Shown piece after piece: positions 51,569 through 61,916 of a stretch of 64,000 nt of DNA. Positions within the stretch are counted from its first letter, which is position 1. Each line of letters opens with the position of its first letter. Made by a program: the position numbers and the translations under genes. The notes beneath the pieces are model-generated. The model did not search any database, was not told where the DNA came from, and saw only the letters and a list, made by a program, of their open reading frames with translations. The DNA comes from Anaeromyxobacter sp. (GTDB taxonomy: Bacteria; Myxococcota; Myxococcia; Myxococcales; Anaeromyxobacteraceae), in the NCBI GenBank assembly GCA_025360965.1, contig JANYBC010000021.1:22199-86198 (forward strand), read 5' to 3'.

Positions 51569-53713
51569 TTGGGGGGAAGGGCGCTGTCCGGCACCAACGA
51601 CACCGAGCGCGACGCCGACGGCCTGCTGGTCACGTCGCCGGAGACGCTCGCCCTCCGCGCCAGCGAGGAGCGCTTCCGCCAGCTGGCCGAGAACGCCCGC
51701 GAGGTCCTCTGGCTGCTCGAGGTGCCGGGGGGCCGGATCTCCTACGTCAACCCGGCCTACGAAGCGATCTGGGGGCGATCCCGCCAGGCGCTCTACGAGG
51801 AACCCGAGGACTGGCACCGGTCGATCCACCCCGGCGACCGGGAGCGGGTCATCGCCGCCTACCAGGCCGCCCAGGCCACGGCCTACGACGAGGAGTACCG
51901 GATCATCCACGCCGACGGCTCGGTCCACTGGATCCGGGACCGATCCGTCCCGGTGCGCGACGCCGGCGGCACGGTCATCAGGGTGGCCGGAATCGCCGAG
52001 GAGATCACCGCCCGCAAGCACTCCGAGGAGGCGCTGCGAGCGATCAACCGTGCCCTGCTCACCCTGGGGAGGTGCAACGAGGCGCTGGTGCGGGCCCCGA
52101 GCGAGCAGGCGCTCTACGAGGAGGTCTGCCGCCTCATCGTGGAGGACGGCGGGTACCTCATGTGCTGGGTCGGCCTGGTGGAGCACGATGAGCGCCGGAC
52201 CATCCGTCCGGTGGCGCACGCCGGCCTGGGCGAGGGGTACGTCGAGGCCCTCGACCTGGTCTGGTCGGACACCGAGCGCGGCCGCGGCCCGACCGGCACG
52301 GCGGCGCGCACCGGGCGGCCGGTGGTCGGCCGGGACTTCCTCACTGATCCCCTCCTGGCCCCCTGGCGCGAACAGGCGCTGAAGCGGGGGTTCCGGTCCC
52401 TGGCCGCGCTGCCCATGGTCGTCGACGGAGCTTGCCTCGGCGTGCTCACCATGCACGCCGGTGAGCCGGGCGGCTTCGGCGAGGAGGAGATCCGCTTCCT
52501 CGAGCGCCTGGCAGGGAACCTCGCCTTCGGCGTGGCGGCCCACCGCGCCCGCGAAGGGCGGGACCGGCTCACCGTGCAGCTGGCCCACGCCGATCGGCTG
52601 GTCGCCATGGGCACGCTGGCCGCCGGGGTCGCGCACGAGATCAACAACCCGCTCACCTACGTGGTGGCCGCCCTCGACCACCTCGGGGAGGTGCTCGGTG
52701 CCGCGCCAGCCGGGCTGTCGCCCGCGGCCACCCGGGACGCGCTGGCCGTGCTGGCCGAGGCGCGCGAGGGGAGCGAGCGGGTGCGCCTCATCGTCCGGGA
52801 CCTGAGCACCCTCTCTCGCGTGGAGGAGACCCGCGTCGAGCGGGTGGAGCTGCTGCCGATCATCGACTTCGCGGTGAGCATGTCCCGCAACGAGCTGAAG
52901 CACCGCGCCCGGCTCGTGAAGGACTACGGCCCGGTCCCGTCGGTGCTGGCCAACGGGGCCAAGCTCGGCCAGGTCTTCCTCAACCTGCTCATCAACGCTG
53001 CCCAGGCCATCCCGCCCGGCCGGGTGGAGCTCAACGAGGTCCGCGTCACCACCGCCACCGACCCGCAGGGCCGCGCCCTGATCGAGGTCAGGGACTCCGG
53101 GACGGGCGTGGCGCCCGAGGTGGCCCGACGCCTCTTCGAGCCGTTCGTCACCACCAAGCGCGCGGGCGAGGGGACCGGGCTCGGGCTCTCGATCTGCAGG
53201 GCGGTGATCGCCTCGCTGGGAGGCGAGATCTCGTTCGAGGATGCCCCGGAGCGAGGCTCGATCTTCCGGGTCACGCTGCCGGCCGCCGGCCGGCCCGAGC
53301 CGGAGCGGCCGGCCCGGCACGCCGTCGTGGCCACCGGCGCGAGCGGGCGTCGCGGCCTGGTGGCGGTGGTCGACGACGAGCCGGGCGTGCGCCGGGCCAT
53401 CACCAGGATCCTCGGCGCCGAGCACGACGTCGAGGAGTTCGACAACGCCAGGGAGCTGGCCGAACGGATCGCCGACGGCGCGCGCTACGACACCATCCTC
53501 TGCGACCTGATGATGCCCGACATGACCGGCATGGAGCTGCACGGTGTCCTGGCGCGCGCCATGCCGGAGCAGGGCGACGCCATGATCTTCATGACCGGCG
53601 GCATCTTCACCGAGGGGGCCCAGGCCTTCCTCGACGCCGTCCCCAACCCGCGCCTGGAGAAGCCGTTCGAGGCCGGGCCGCTGCGGACGCTGATCCGAAA
53701 CCGGATCGGCTAG
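51569..53713 (+). CDS. Hybrid PAS-GAF sensor histidine kinase with C-terminal receiver
   Basis: PAS, GAF, H-box GTLAAGVAHEINNPLTYV, GTGLGLSICRAVI, receiver VVDDEPGVRRA...ILCDLMMPDMTGMELH; TTG start. Confidence 0.93.
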   Translation: MGGRALSGTNDTERDADGLLVTSPETLALRASEERFRQLAENAREVLWLLEVPGGRISYVNPAYEAIWGRSRQALYEEPEDWHRSIHPGDRERVIAAYQAAQATAYDEEYRIIHADGSVHWIRDRSVPVRDAGGTVIRVAGIAEEITARKHSEEALRAINRALLTLGRCNEALVRAPSEQALYEEVCRLIVEDGGYLMCWVGLVEHDERRTIRPVAHAGLGEGYVEALDLVWSDTERGRGPTGTAARTGRPVVGRDFLTDPLLAPWREQALKRGFRSLAALPMVVDGACLGVLTMHAGEPGGFGEEEIRFLERLAGNLAFGVAAHRAREGRDRLTVQLAHADRLVAMGTLAAGVAHEINNPLTYVVAALDHLGEVLGAAPAGLSPAATRDALAVLAEAREGSERVRLIVRDLSTLSRVEETRVERVELLPIIDFAVSMSRNELKHRARLVKDYGPVPSVLANGAKLGQVFLNLLINAAQAIPPGRVELNEVRVTTATDPQGRALIEVRDSGTGVAPEVARRLFEPFVTTKRAGEGTGLGLSICRAVIASLGGEISFEDAPERGSIFRVTLPAAGRPEPERPARHAVVATGASGRRGLVAVVDDEPGVRRAITRILGAEHDVEEFDNARELAERIADGARYDTILCDLMMPDMTGMELHGVLARAMPEQGDAMIFMTGGIFTEGAQAFLDAVPNPRLEKPFEAGPLRTLIRNRIG

Positions 53714-54636
53714 GCCGGCGGCAGCCCGGCCACGATCTCCTCGGTGACCTCCCAGAGCCTCCGCGCCAGGGCGGCGTCGTCGGCGTCGGCGCGGGGCCGG
53801 GCCAGGTTGCAGTCGGCGAAGTAGGCGCCGGTGGTGGCCGCCACGGCCGGGTGCACCGCCACGTAGACCTCGGTGGCCGCCCCCTGCGCCACGGTCTTGA
53901 GCACCAGCGGCCCGGCCAGCCCCATGGCGAAGTTGGCGATGCCGGGCATGTGCCGCCAGAGGTTGCTCATGATGACGCCGGGGTGGACGGCGTTGGCGGT
54001 CTTGCGCGTCCCTGAGAAGCGGCGCGCCAGCTCCTTGGCGAAGAGCAGGTTGGCCAGCTTCGACTGGCCGTAGTGACCCCAGGGCGTGTAGCCGGTGGCG
54101 GCGGCGAGGTCGTCGAAGAGGATGCCGGCCCGGGGGGCCATCTTGTGGGCGTCGCTGCTCAGCATCACCACCCGCCCGTCCTCGGCGAGCCGGTCGAGCA
54201 GGCCGGTGACCAGCATGAAGTGGCCGACGTGGTTGGTGAAGAGCTGCAGCTCGACGCCGAAGGCCAGCTCGCGCTTCGGCAGCGCCATGACCCCGGCGTT
54301 GCAGATGAGCGCGTCGAAGCGGTGGCCGCCGCGCTTCACCGCCTCGACGCAGGCGCGCACGCTCTGTGGGTCGGAGAGCTCGCAGGCGAAGGGCACCGCC
54401 TGCCCGCCCACCGAGAGGCAGGCCGCCCTGGCCTTCTCCAGCGTCCGCGCCGTGCCGAGCACCCTGGCGCCGCGCAGCACCAGCACCCGCATCGCCTCGA
54501 GGCCGAGTCCGGAGTTGCAGCCGGTGACGAGGACGGTTGTGCCGGCCAGCGCGAGCCCCGCGGTGACCTCCTCGGCGGTGGAGCCGTAGCCGAAGCCGCT
54601 CGGACCGTTCCCCTTGAAGTACTGGATGAGCGACAC
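53710..54636 (-). CDS. Short-chain dehydrogenase/reductase
   Basis: TVLVTGCNSGLGLEAMRVLVLRGARVLGTART, LICNAGVM, YGQSKLANLLFAKEL. Confidence 0.92.
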   Translation of the reverse strand: MSLIQYFKGNGPSGFGYGSTAEEVTAGLALAGTTVLVTGCNSGLGLEAMRVLVLRGARVLGTARTLEKARAACLSVGGQAVPFACELSDPQSVRACVEAVKRGGHRFDALICNAGVMALPKRELAFGVELQLFTNHVGHFMLVTGLLDRLAEDGRVVMLSSDAHKMAPRAGILFDDLAAATGYTPWGHYGQSKLANLLFAKELARRFSGTRKTANAVHPGVIMSNLWRHMPGIANFAMGLAGPLVLKTVAQGAATEVYVAVHPAVAATTGAYFADCNLARPRADADDAALARRLWEVTEEIVAGLPPA

Positions 54637-54749
54637 GGTGCGGCTCCTTGTTGGGGCTGTGAACGACTATCACGGTACACGACGCGCGCCCGGCCTTAAG
54701 TCTAACGCTGGGCGTCATCCTCGCCCGAAAACCTCTCAGGAGCACCACC

Positions 54750-55835
54750 GTGACCAGAGCCTCGCTCTTTGCCCCCGCCTCGCTCGGAAAGCTCGCGCTG
54801 AAGAACCACCTCGTCATGGCCCCCATGACCAGGAGCCGCGCCGTCGAGGCCAACACCCCCAACGCGCTGATGGCCGAGCACTACCGGCAGCGCGCCACGG
54901 CCGGCCTGATCATCACCGAGGGGACCTCGCCGTCCCCCAACGGCACCGGCTACCCCCGCATCCCCGGCCTCTGGTCGGCCGGCCAGGTGGCCGGCTGGAA
55001 GCTGGTGACCGACGCGGTGCACGCCGGCGGCGGGCGCATCGTCGTGCAGCTCATGCACACCGGGCGGGTCGGACACCCGCTCAACCTGCCGGCCGGTGGT
55101 GAGCTGCTGGCCCCCAGCGCGCTGGCGGCGCCGGGCGAGATGTACACCGACGCCGGTGGCATGAAGCCCCACCCGGTGCCGCGCGCCATGACCGACGCGG
55201 AGGTGAAGGCCGCCATCGAGGAGTACGTGGTGGCCTCGAAGAACGCCATCGCCGCCGGCTTCGACGGCGTCGAGCTGCACGGCGCCAACGGCTACCTCAT
55301 GGAGCAGTTCATCAGCCCCGACACCAACCGGCGCACCGACGCCTGGGGCGGCTCGATCGAGAAGCGGCTCGGCTTCGTGCTCGAGGTGGCGAGGCGGGTG
55401 GCCGCGGCCATCGGAGGTGAGCGGGTCGGAATCAGGCTCTCGCCCTACGGCGTCAACGCCGGCATGGTCGCCTACCCGGAGCTCGACGAGACCTACCTGA
55501 AGCTGGTGCCGGCGCTGGTCGCCACCGGGATCCAGTACGTCCACCTGGTCGACCACTCGGCCATGGGGGCGCCGCCGGTCCCGGCCGCGCTCAAGCTGGC
55601 GCTGCGCAAAGCCTGGCCGCGCACCTTCATCCTGTCCGGCGGCTTCGACCGCGCCAGCGCCGAGGCGGCGCTCTCCGAGGGGCGGGCCGACCTGGTGGCT
55701 TTCGGGCGGCCGTTCCTCTCCAACCCCGACCTGGTGACGCGACTGCAGCGCGCCCTGCCGCTCAACCCGCCCGACCCCGCCACCTTCTACACGCCGGGGC
55801 CCAAGGGCTACACCGACTACCCGGTGGCCGGGTAG
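54750..55835 (+). CDS. Old Yellow Enzyme-family alkene reductase
   Basis: LKNHLVMAPMTRSRA, VQLMHTGRVGHP, GFDGVELHGANGYLMEQFISPDTNRRTDAWGGS. Confidence 0.93.
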   Translation: MTRASLFAPASLGKLALKNHLVMAPMTRSRAVEANTPNALMAEHYRQRATAGLIITEGTSPSPNGTGYPRIPGLWSAGQVAGWKLVTDAVHAGGGRIVVQLMHTGRVGHPLNLPAGGELLAPSALAAPGEMYTDAGGMKPHPVPRAMTDAEVKAAIEEYVVASKNAIAAGFDGVELHGANGYLMEQFISPDTNRRTDAWGGSIEKRLGFVLEVARRVAAAIGGERVGIRLSPYGVNAGMVAYPELDETYLKLVPALVATGIQYVHLVDHSAMGAPPVPAALKLALRKAWPRTFILSGGFDRASAEAALSEGRADLVAFGRPFLSNPDLVTRLQRALPLNPPDPATFYTPGPKGYTDYPVAG

Positions 55836-55842
55836 CTTGCTC

Positions 55843-56226
55843 TCAGTGGCGGAGCGGCGGATCCCCGGCGGCGGCCTTCACCCGCGACAGGATGCCGTCC
55901 ATCTTCACGTCGGCCTTGGGGATGTAGCCCTGCACGCCGAGAAGCTCCGCCTCCCACTCGTACCCGTAGGCCGAGAGGATCAGCACCGGGATGGCGGCCC
56001 AGCGCGGCTCGGCCCGCATCCGCTCGATCACGCCCCAGCCGTCGATGCCCGGCATCTTCAGGTCGAGCAGCACCATCCCCGGCACCTCGCCGTCCAGCCG
56101 GACCAAGGCCTCCTCGCCGCTGGCGGCCTGCTCCACCGGGTAGCCGGCCTGCGCCAGCACCTCGCAGAGCGCGGCGCGGAAGTCGTCGTCGTCGTCGACC
56201 ACCAGGATGTACTGGCCGGGGGTCAC
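55843..56226 (-). CDS. Single-domain response regulator
   Basis: YILVVDDDDDFRAALCEVLAQAG, MVLLDLKMPGIDGWGVIERM, PVLILSAYG; GTG start. Confidence 0.92.
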   Translation of the reverse strand: MTPGQYILVVDDDDDFRAALCEVLAQAGYPVEQAASGEEALVRLDGEVPGMVLLDLKMPGIDGWGVIERMRAEPRWAAIPVLILSAYGYEWEAELLGVQGYIPKADVKMDGILSRVKAAAGDPPLRH

Positions 56227-57191
56227 GGGGTCGCCTCGGCGCGGAGCGCGGCGGCGATCTCGGCGCCGATGCGCCTGGCCTCGTCGGCCTGCCCCGGCGG
56301 CAGCGTCACCGCGCCCACCACCGGGTGTCCGCCGCCGCCGTAGCGCTGGCAGAGCCGGGCGATGTCGTGGCTGCGCGGCACCAGCGGCCACGGGTTGGAG
56401 CCGACCGAGACCTTGGTCCGCTTCCGGTCCTCCGACACCACCACCGTGTAGCGGGCCGCCGGGAAGAGCTCGTAGGCGATGAACTTGTTGGCGCTCTCCA
56501 GCCCGGTGCCGAGCAGGTCGACCTCGACCACGCCCTGCTCCAGGCGCGCCAGGCCGCGGTAGAGCCCGATGGCCGCCTGGTGGCGGGCCAGCAGCGGCGC
56601 CAGCGGCTCGGCGGCCCAGGGAGCGTCCACGATCTGCGCCAGCGTCCGGTGGCGCATGGCCTCGATGATCCGGTCGGGCAGCGCCGGGTCCTGGGTGGCC
56701 TCCAGCAGCGTCATGAGCTTGAGGGCCGGCTCCTCGAGCCGGACCGCCACCGCGGCCGAGGGGAAGCGGGCCGCGTCGATCAGCTCGGCCCAGTGGATGA
56801 GCTCCTCGAGCCCGGCGGCCTCCCAGCCGAACCGGTCGCGCAGGGTGCGGGCGATGAAGCCGGTGCAGGAGGGGGCGGCCGGGTCCCAGAACTGCCGGGG
56901 CGATCGCCGGGCCTCGAAGACCGCCTGGTCGGCCGGCGACATGAAGGCGCTGGCGTGGTGGTCGAACCACCAGTGAAGGCCGGGGTGTGGCGAGAAGCGG
57001 AAATCGACGCAGGCGTTGAGCGGCCCGTCGAAGGCGTCGGCCGGGAAGGGATCGCCCTGGGCGTGAGCCATGGGGCGGTGGCGCACGCCGGAGAGCCGCG
57101 CCCCCTCCCGCTCGGCCATGAAGCGGCCGAAGAGGGCGGTGGAGGCGCAGCCGTCGAAGCAGTTGCCGTGGTACAGGATCGTCAGGTGCAT
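56223..57191 (-). CDS. DHH-superfamily phosphoesterase
   Basis: HLTILYHGNCFDGCASTALF, ACVDFRFSP, WWFDHHASAF, ARLCQRYGGGGHPVVGAV. Confidence 0.85.
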   Translation of the reverse strand: MHLTILYHGNCFDGCASTALFGRFMAEREGARLSGVRHRPMAHAQGDPFPADAFDGPLNACVDFRFSPHPGLHWWFDHHASAFMSPADQAVFEARRSPRQFWDPAAPSCTGFIARTLRDRFGWEAAGLEELIHWAELIDAARFPSAAVAVRLEEPALKLMTLLEATQDPALPDRIIEAMRHRTLAQIVDAPWAAEPLAPLLARHQAAIGLYRGLARLEQGVVEVDLLGTGLESANKFIAYELFPAARYTVVVSEDRKRTKVSVGSNPWPLVPRSHDIARLCQRYGGGGHPVVGAVTLPPGQADEARRIGAEIAAALRAEATP

Positions 57192-57347
57192 CCGGCCGCG
57201 GAGCATAGCGGCAAGCGACGCCGCGCACCGGGCCGAACCGGGTCCGCCCCACCGGGGCCGGTCTCCGCCGCGCTCCGGGACGAGCGCGCCGGCCGCTCGC
57301 GGCCGGGCGGTAGCGGCGGGCCTGCCCCGCGAGTAGACTCACGGCGA

Positions 57348-58309
<962 letters not shown>

Positions 58310-58313
<4 letters not shown>

Positions 58314-59215
58314 CCGTCGCCGCCCCGCCGCCGTCGGCCCCGGCTGGCCCGGCCGGCCCGCAGCTGGTGATCATCACCGGGGTATCCGGGTCGGGGAAGT
58401 CCACGGCGCTGCGGGCCCTCGAGGACTCCGGCTTCTACTGCGTCGACAACCTCCCCATCGTGCTGCTGGAGAAGCTGCTGCAGCTCTCCGGCCACACCGC
58501 CGGCGAGGTCTCGCGCATCGCCGCGGTGGTCGACGCCCGCGACGTCCGCTTCCTGCCCGAGGCGCCGCGCATCCTCGGCGAGCTGCGGAAGCTCGGCATC
58601 CCCCTCACCGTCCTCTTCCTCGACGCCACCGACGAGTCGCTGGTGCGCCGCTACTCCGAGACCCGGCGCCGCCACCCGCTCTCGGGCGACACGGGGACGG
58701 TCCTCGACGGCGTGGCCGCCGAGCGCCAGGCCCTGGCCGGGCTCCACGCCGTGGCCGACGAGGTCGTCGACACCACCAACCTCAACGTCCACGACCTCAA
58801 GCGGCTGGTGGGCAAGCGCTTCGTCTCCGGCGAGGGGGCCAAGCTCGGCGTCACGGTGGTCTCCTTCGGCTTTCGCTACGGCATCCCGGCCCACTCCGAC
58901 CTGGTGCTCGACGTCCGCTTCCTGCCCAACCCGTACTTCATCCCCGAGCTGCGTTCGCGGGTCGGGACCGAGCCGGCGGTGCGCGACTTCGTGCTGTCCC
59001 AGCCCGACGCCCAGGCCTTCCTCGACCGGCTCTACGACTTCGGGGGCTTCCTGCTGCCGCGCTACAAGGCCGAGGGGAAGAGCTACCTGACCATCGCCAT
59101 CGGCTGCACCGGCGGCAAGCACCGCTCGGTGGCCATCGCCGGCGAGCTGGCCCGGCGGCTCGAAGCTGCCGGCCAGGCGGTCCGCCTCTGGCATCGAGAC
59201 ATCGAGAAGGAGTAG
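58310..59215 (+). CDS. rapZ: RNase adapter/nucleotide-binding protein RapZ
   Basis: [68 protein letters not shown]. Confidence 0.95.
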
Positions 59216-59229
59216 GTTCCCGCCCCGCC

Positions 59230-59643
59230 ATGGTCGGACTCGTCATCGCAACGCACGGGCAGCTGGCAGCGGAGCTGCTCCGCACCGCCGAGGGCATCGT
59301 CGGCCAGGTGCCGAACGTCACCGCCGTCTCGGTCGACTCCGCCACCTCGGTCGAGGAGGCGCGGGCCCGCCTGGCCACGGCCATCCACCGGGTGGGGACC
59401 GACGGCGAGGGGGTGCTGGTGCTCACCGACATGTTCGGCGGCACGCCCGCCAACCTGGCGCTCACCTTCCTCGATGAGCAGATCGAGGTGGTGACCGGCG
59501 TCAACCTGCCCATGCTGATGAAGCTCGCCAACACCCGCGGCAACGGGCTGGCGGCCGCCGCCGAGCTGGCCACGGCGCAGGGGCAGAAGAACATCACCCT
59601 GGCCAGCGCGCTGCTGCGAGCCCGCGCCCAGTCGGGCCGCTGA
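59230..59643 (+). CDS. PTS mannose-family EIIA component
   Basis: VGLVIATHGQLAAELLRTAEGIVG, VLVLTDMFGGTPANLALTFL. Confidence 0.92.
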   Translation: MVGLVIATHGQLAAELLRTAEGIVGQVPNVTAVSVDSATSVEEARARLATAIHRVGTDGEGVLVLTDMFGGTPANLALTFLDEQIEVVTGVNLPMLMKLANTRGNGLAAAAELATAQGQKNITLASALLRARAQSGR

Positions 59644-59656
59644 GCGGGGGCGCCGG

Positions 59657-60151
59657 GTGATCCCCCTCGTCCGCGTCGACAACCGGCTGCTGCACGGGCA
59701 GGTGCTGGAGGCCTGGATGCCGAGGCTGGGGGCGACCACCGTGGTGGTGGCCGACGACGAGGCGGCCCTGAGCCCGCTGGCGCGCGCCGCCATGACCCTC
59801 TGCGTCCCCTGCGAGATCCCGGCCCGCATCGAGAAGCTGGCGGCCGTCGACTTCGCCGCGCTGGCCGACTCCACGGCGGTGGTGCTGCTGCTGGTGCGCG
59901 ACGTGGCCGGGCTGGTCGAGGCCACGACGCGGGGGCTCACCCCGGCGCGGGCGCCGCTCCTCAACCTCGGCAACGTCCACTTCGCCACGGGGCGCCGCCC
60001 CGTCACCCCCTCGGTCTACCTGACCGGGGAGGAGCTGGAGGCCCTGAAGCGGCTGGCCGCGGCCGGGTTCAGGATCGAGGCCCGCGCCGTGCCCACCGAG
60101 GCGCCGGTGGGGCTGGACGAGCTCGAGCGCCGGTACGCCGCCGCCCGATAG
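59657..60151 (+). CDS. PTS mannose-family EIIB component
   Basis: PLVRVDNRLLHGQVLEAWMPRLGATTVVVADDEAA, LNLGNVHFATGRRPVTPSVYLT. Confidence 0.92.
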   Translation: MIPLVRVDNRLLHGQVLEAWMPRLGATTVVVADDEAALSPLARAAMTLCVPCEIPARIEKLAAVDFAALADSTAVVLLLVRDVAGLVEATTRGLTPARAPLLNLGNVHFATGRRPVTPSVYLTGEELEALKRLAAAGFRIEARAVPTEAPVGLDELERRYAAAR

Positions 60152-60169
60152 GCTAGACTCCGCTCCATC

Positions 60170-60865
60170 GTGGGTTACCTCCTCCTCGGCATCGTGGCCG
60201 GGCTGGCTGCAGTGGAGCGCAAGGGCTTCCTGCAGGCCATGCTCTCCCGGCCCATCGCGCTGGCCCCCCTCACCGGGCTGGTGCTCGGCGACGTCGCCGG
60301 CGGGCTGGCGGTGGCGGCGCCGCTCGAGCTGCTCTGGCTCGGCGCCGTCAACCTGGGCGCGGCGCTGCCGGTCCACGAGGCGCTGGGCACGGTGGCGGTG
60401 GCCGGCGGCGCGGTGCTGGCGGGGCAGGCGCTCGGCACCGGCGTGACCCCGGCGCTGGCGGTGCTGGCGCTGCTGGCCGGGGCGCCGATGGCGCTGCTGG
60501 GCCGGCGCGCCGATCGCCTCGTGGAGCAGGGCAACGAGCGGCTGGCCCTCTTCGCCGAGGAGGCGCTGCGACGCCACCACCCGCACGTGGCGGTCCGGCT
60601 CAACCTGGCCGGGCTGGCCATGCCCTTCGCCATCGCCGCGGTGCTGGCACCGGCCGGCGCGCTGGTGGCCAGCACGCTGGCGGTCTGGGTGGTGCGGGCC
60701 GCGCCGCAGCTCGACGGCCCGCTGCGGGTCGGCTGGTGGGCCTTCTGCGGCCTGGCCTGCGCCGCCGGCGCCAGGGCGCTCCGGGCCAGGCGCGCCGGGG
60801 CCATCTTCTCGGTCTCGGCGGCGGCGGCGCTGCTGCTCGGGATGGTGCTGCGGGTGTCGCCATGA
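60170..60865 (+). CDS. PTS mannose-family EIIC component
   Basis: Multi-TM; ERKGFLQAMLSRPIALAPLTGLVLGDVAGGLAVAAPLELLWLGAVNLGAALP. GTG start. Confidence 0.88.
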   Translation: MGYLLLGIVAGLAAVERKGFLQAMLSRPIALAPLTGLVLGDVAGGLAVAAPLELLWLGAVNLGAALPVHEALGTVAVAGGAVLAGQALGTGVTPALAVLALLAGAPMALLGRRADRLVEQGNERLALFAEEALRRHHPHVAVRLNLAGLAMPFAIAAVLAPAGALVASTLAVWVVRAAPQLDGPLRVGWWAFCGLACAAGARALRARRAGAIFSVSAAAALLLGMVLRVSP

Positions 60866-61629
60866 CCATCCGCCTCCGCACCCGGGCCCACGTCTTCTGG
60901 CGCTGCCTCTTCCTGCAGGCGGCCTGGAACCGGCGCGGCATGCAGAACCTCGGCTTCGCCTATGCCATCGAGCCGGCGCTCGACGCACTCTACGAGGACC
61001 CGGTCCGGCGCGAGGAGGCGCTGGCCCGGCACCTGGGCTTCTTCAACTGCCACCCCTACATGGCGGCCGCCATCCTCGGCGGCGCCATCCACCACGAGGA
61101 GCGGGTGGCCGCCGGCGAGGAACCCGGGGCCGCGCCGCTATCCTACAAGGCGACGCTGCAGGGTCCGCTGGCCGCCGTCGGCGACGGCTTCTTCTGGACC
61201 GCGCTGCGCCCCTTCTTCGGCGCCATGGCGGCGCTGGGGGCGCTGGTGGCCGGCTGGCCCGCCGTGGTCGCGGCGGTGCTGCTCTACAACCTGGTCCACT
61301 TCACGCTGCGCGCCGTGCTCTTCGGCGCCGGCTACCGGCAGGGCGACGCGGTGGTCGGGGTCATCGCCAACCTGGCGCTGCCTCGCGTGGCCGAGCACCT
61401 GCGGTCGGCCGGGGTGGCGCTCTGCGGCGCCGCCGCCGCGGCGGTGGCGCTGCGGGCCAGCGGCGTGGCGCCGGGCACCGAGAACGCGGCGGTGCTGGTG
61501 GTGGCGGCGGCCGCGGGCGCCGGCTACCTGGCGCTGGCCAAGGGCACCCCGCTCTTCCCGGCCGCCTACCTGGTGGCGCTGTCCGGTACCATCATGGCGG
61601 CCGTGACCGGCTGGGACGGGAGACCCTGA
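60862..61629 (+). CDS. PTS mannose-family EIID component
   Basis: FLQAAWNRRGMQNLGFAYAIEPAL, FFNCHPYMAAAILGGAIHHEE, QGPLAAVGDGFFWTALRPFFG. Confidence 0.9.
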   Translation: MTIRLRTRAHVFWRCLFLQAAWNRRGMQNLGFAYAIEPALDALYEDPVRREEALARHLGFFNCHPYMAAAILGGAIHHEERVAAGEEPGAAPLSYKATLQGPLAAVGDGFFWTALRPFFGAMAALGALVAGWPAVVAAVLLYNLVHFTLRAVLFGAGYRQGDAVVGVIANLALPRVAEHLRSAGVALCGAAAAAVALRASGVAPGTENAAVLVVAAAAGAGYLALAKGTPLFPAAYLVALSGTIMAAVTGWDGRP

Positions 61630-61631
61630 GC

Positions 61632-61904
61632 ATGGCGCGGCTGGAGCAGATCTTCACGATCGTCAACTCGCTGGGGCTCCACGCCCGGCCGGCCTCGCAG
61701 CTGGTGCAGATCGCCAACCGGCACAAGTGCGAGGTGCACCTCATCAAGGACGGCAACTCGGTCAACGCCAAGAGCATCATGGGGGTGCTCACCCTGGCGG
61801 CGGCGCGCGGCTCCAAGCTGACCGTCACCTGCGACGGCGACGACGCCGAGTCGGCCCTGGCGGCCATGGGTGCGCTCATCGCCGCCGGCTTCGGGGAGAA
61901 GTAG
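61632..61904 (+). CDS. ptsH: HPr phosphocarrier protein
   Basis: NSLGLHARPASQLVQIANRHKCEVHLIKDGNSVNAKSIMGVLTLAA contains the His and regulatory Ser sites. Confidence 0.95.
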   Translation: MARLEQIFTIVNSLGLHARPASQLVQIANRHKCEVHLIKDGNSVNAKSIMGVLTLAAARGSKLTVTCDGDDAESALAAMGALIAAGFGEK

Positions 61905-61916
61905 GAGACCACCACC

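Noticed and set aside
49502-54862. 1786-aa minus-strand ORF in the track
   Set aside because: Only the last ~219 codons (TetR) look like protein. The rest is antisense to dinB, the hybrid kinase and the OYE gene, an expected artefact of extreme GC3 bias.
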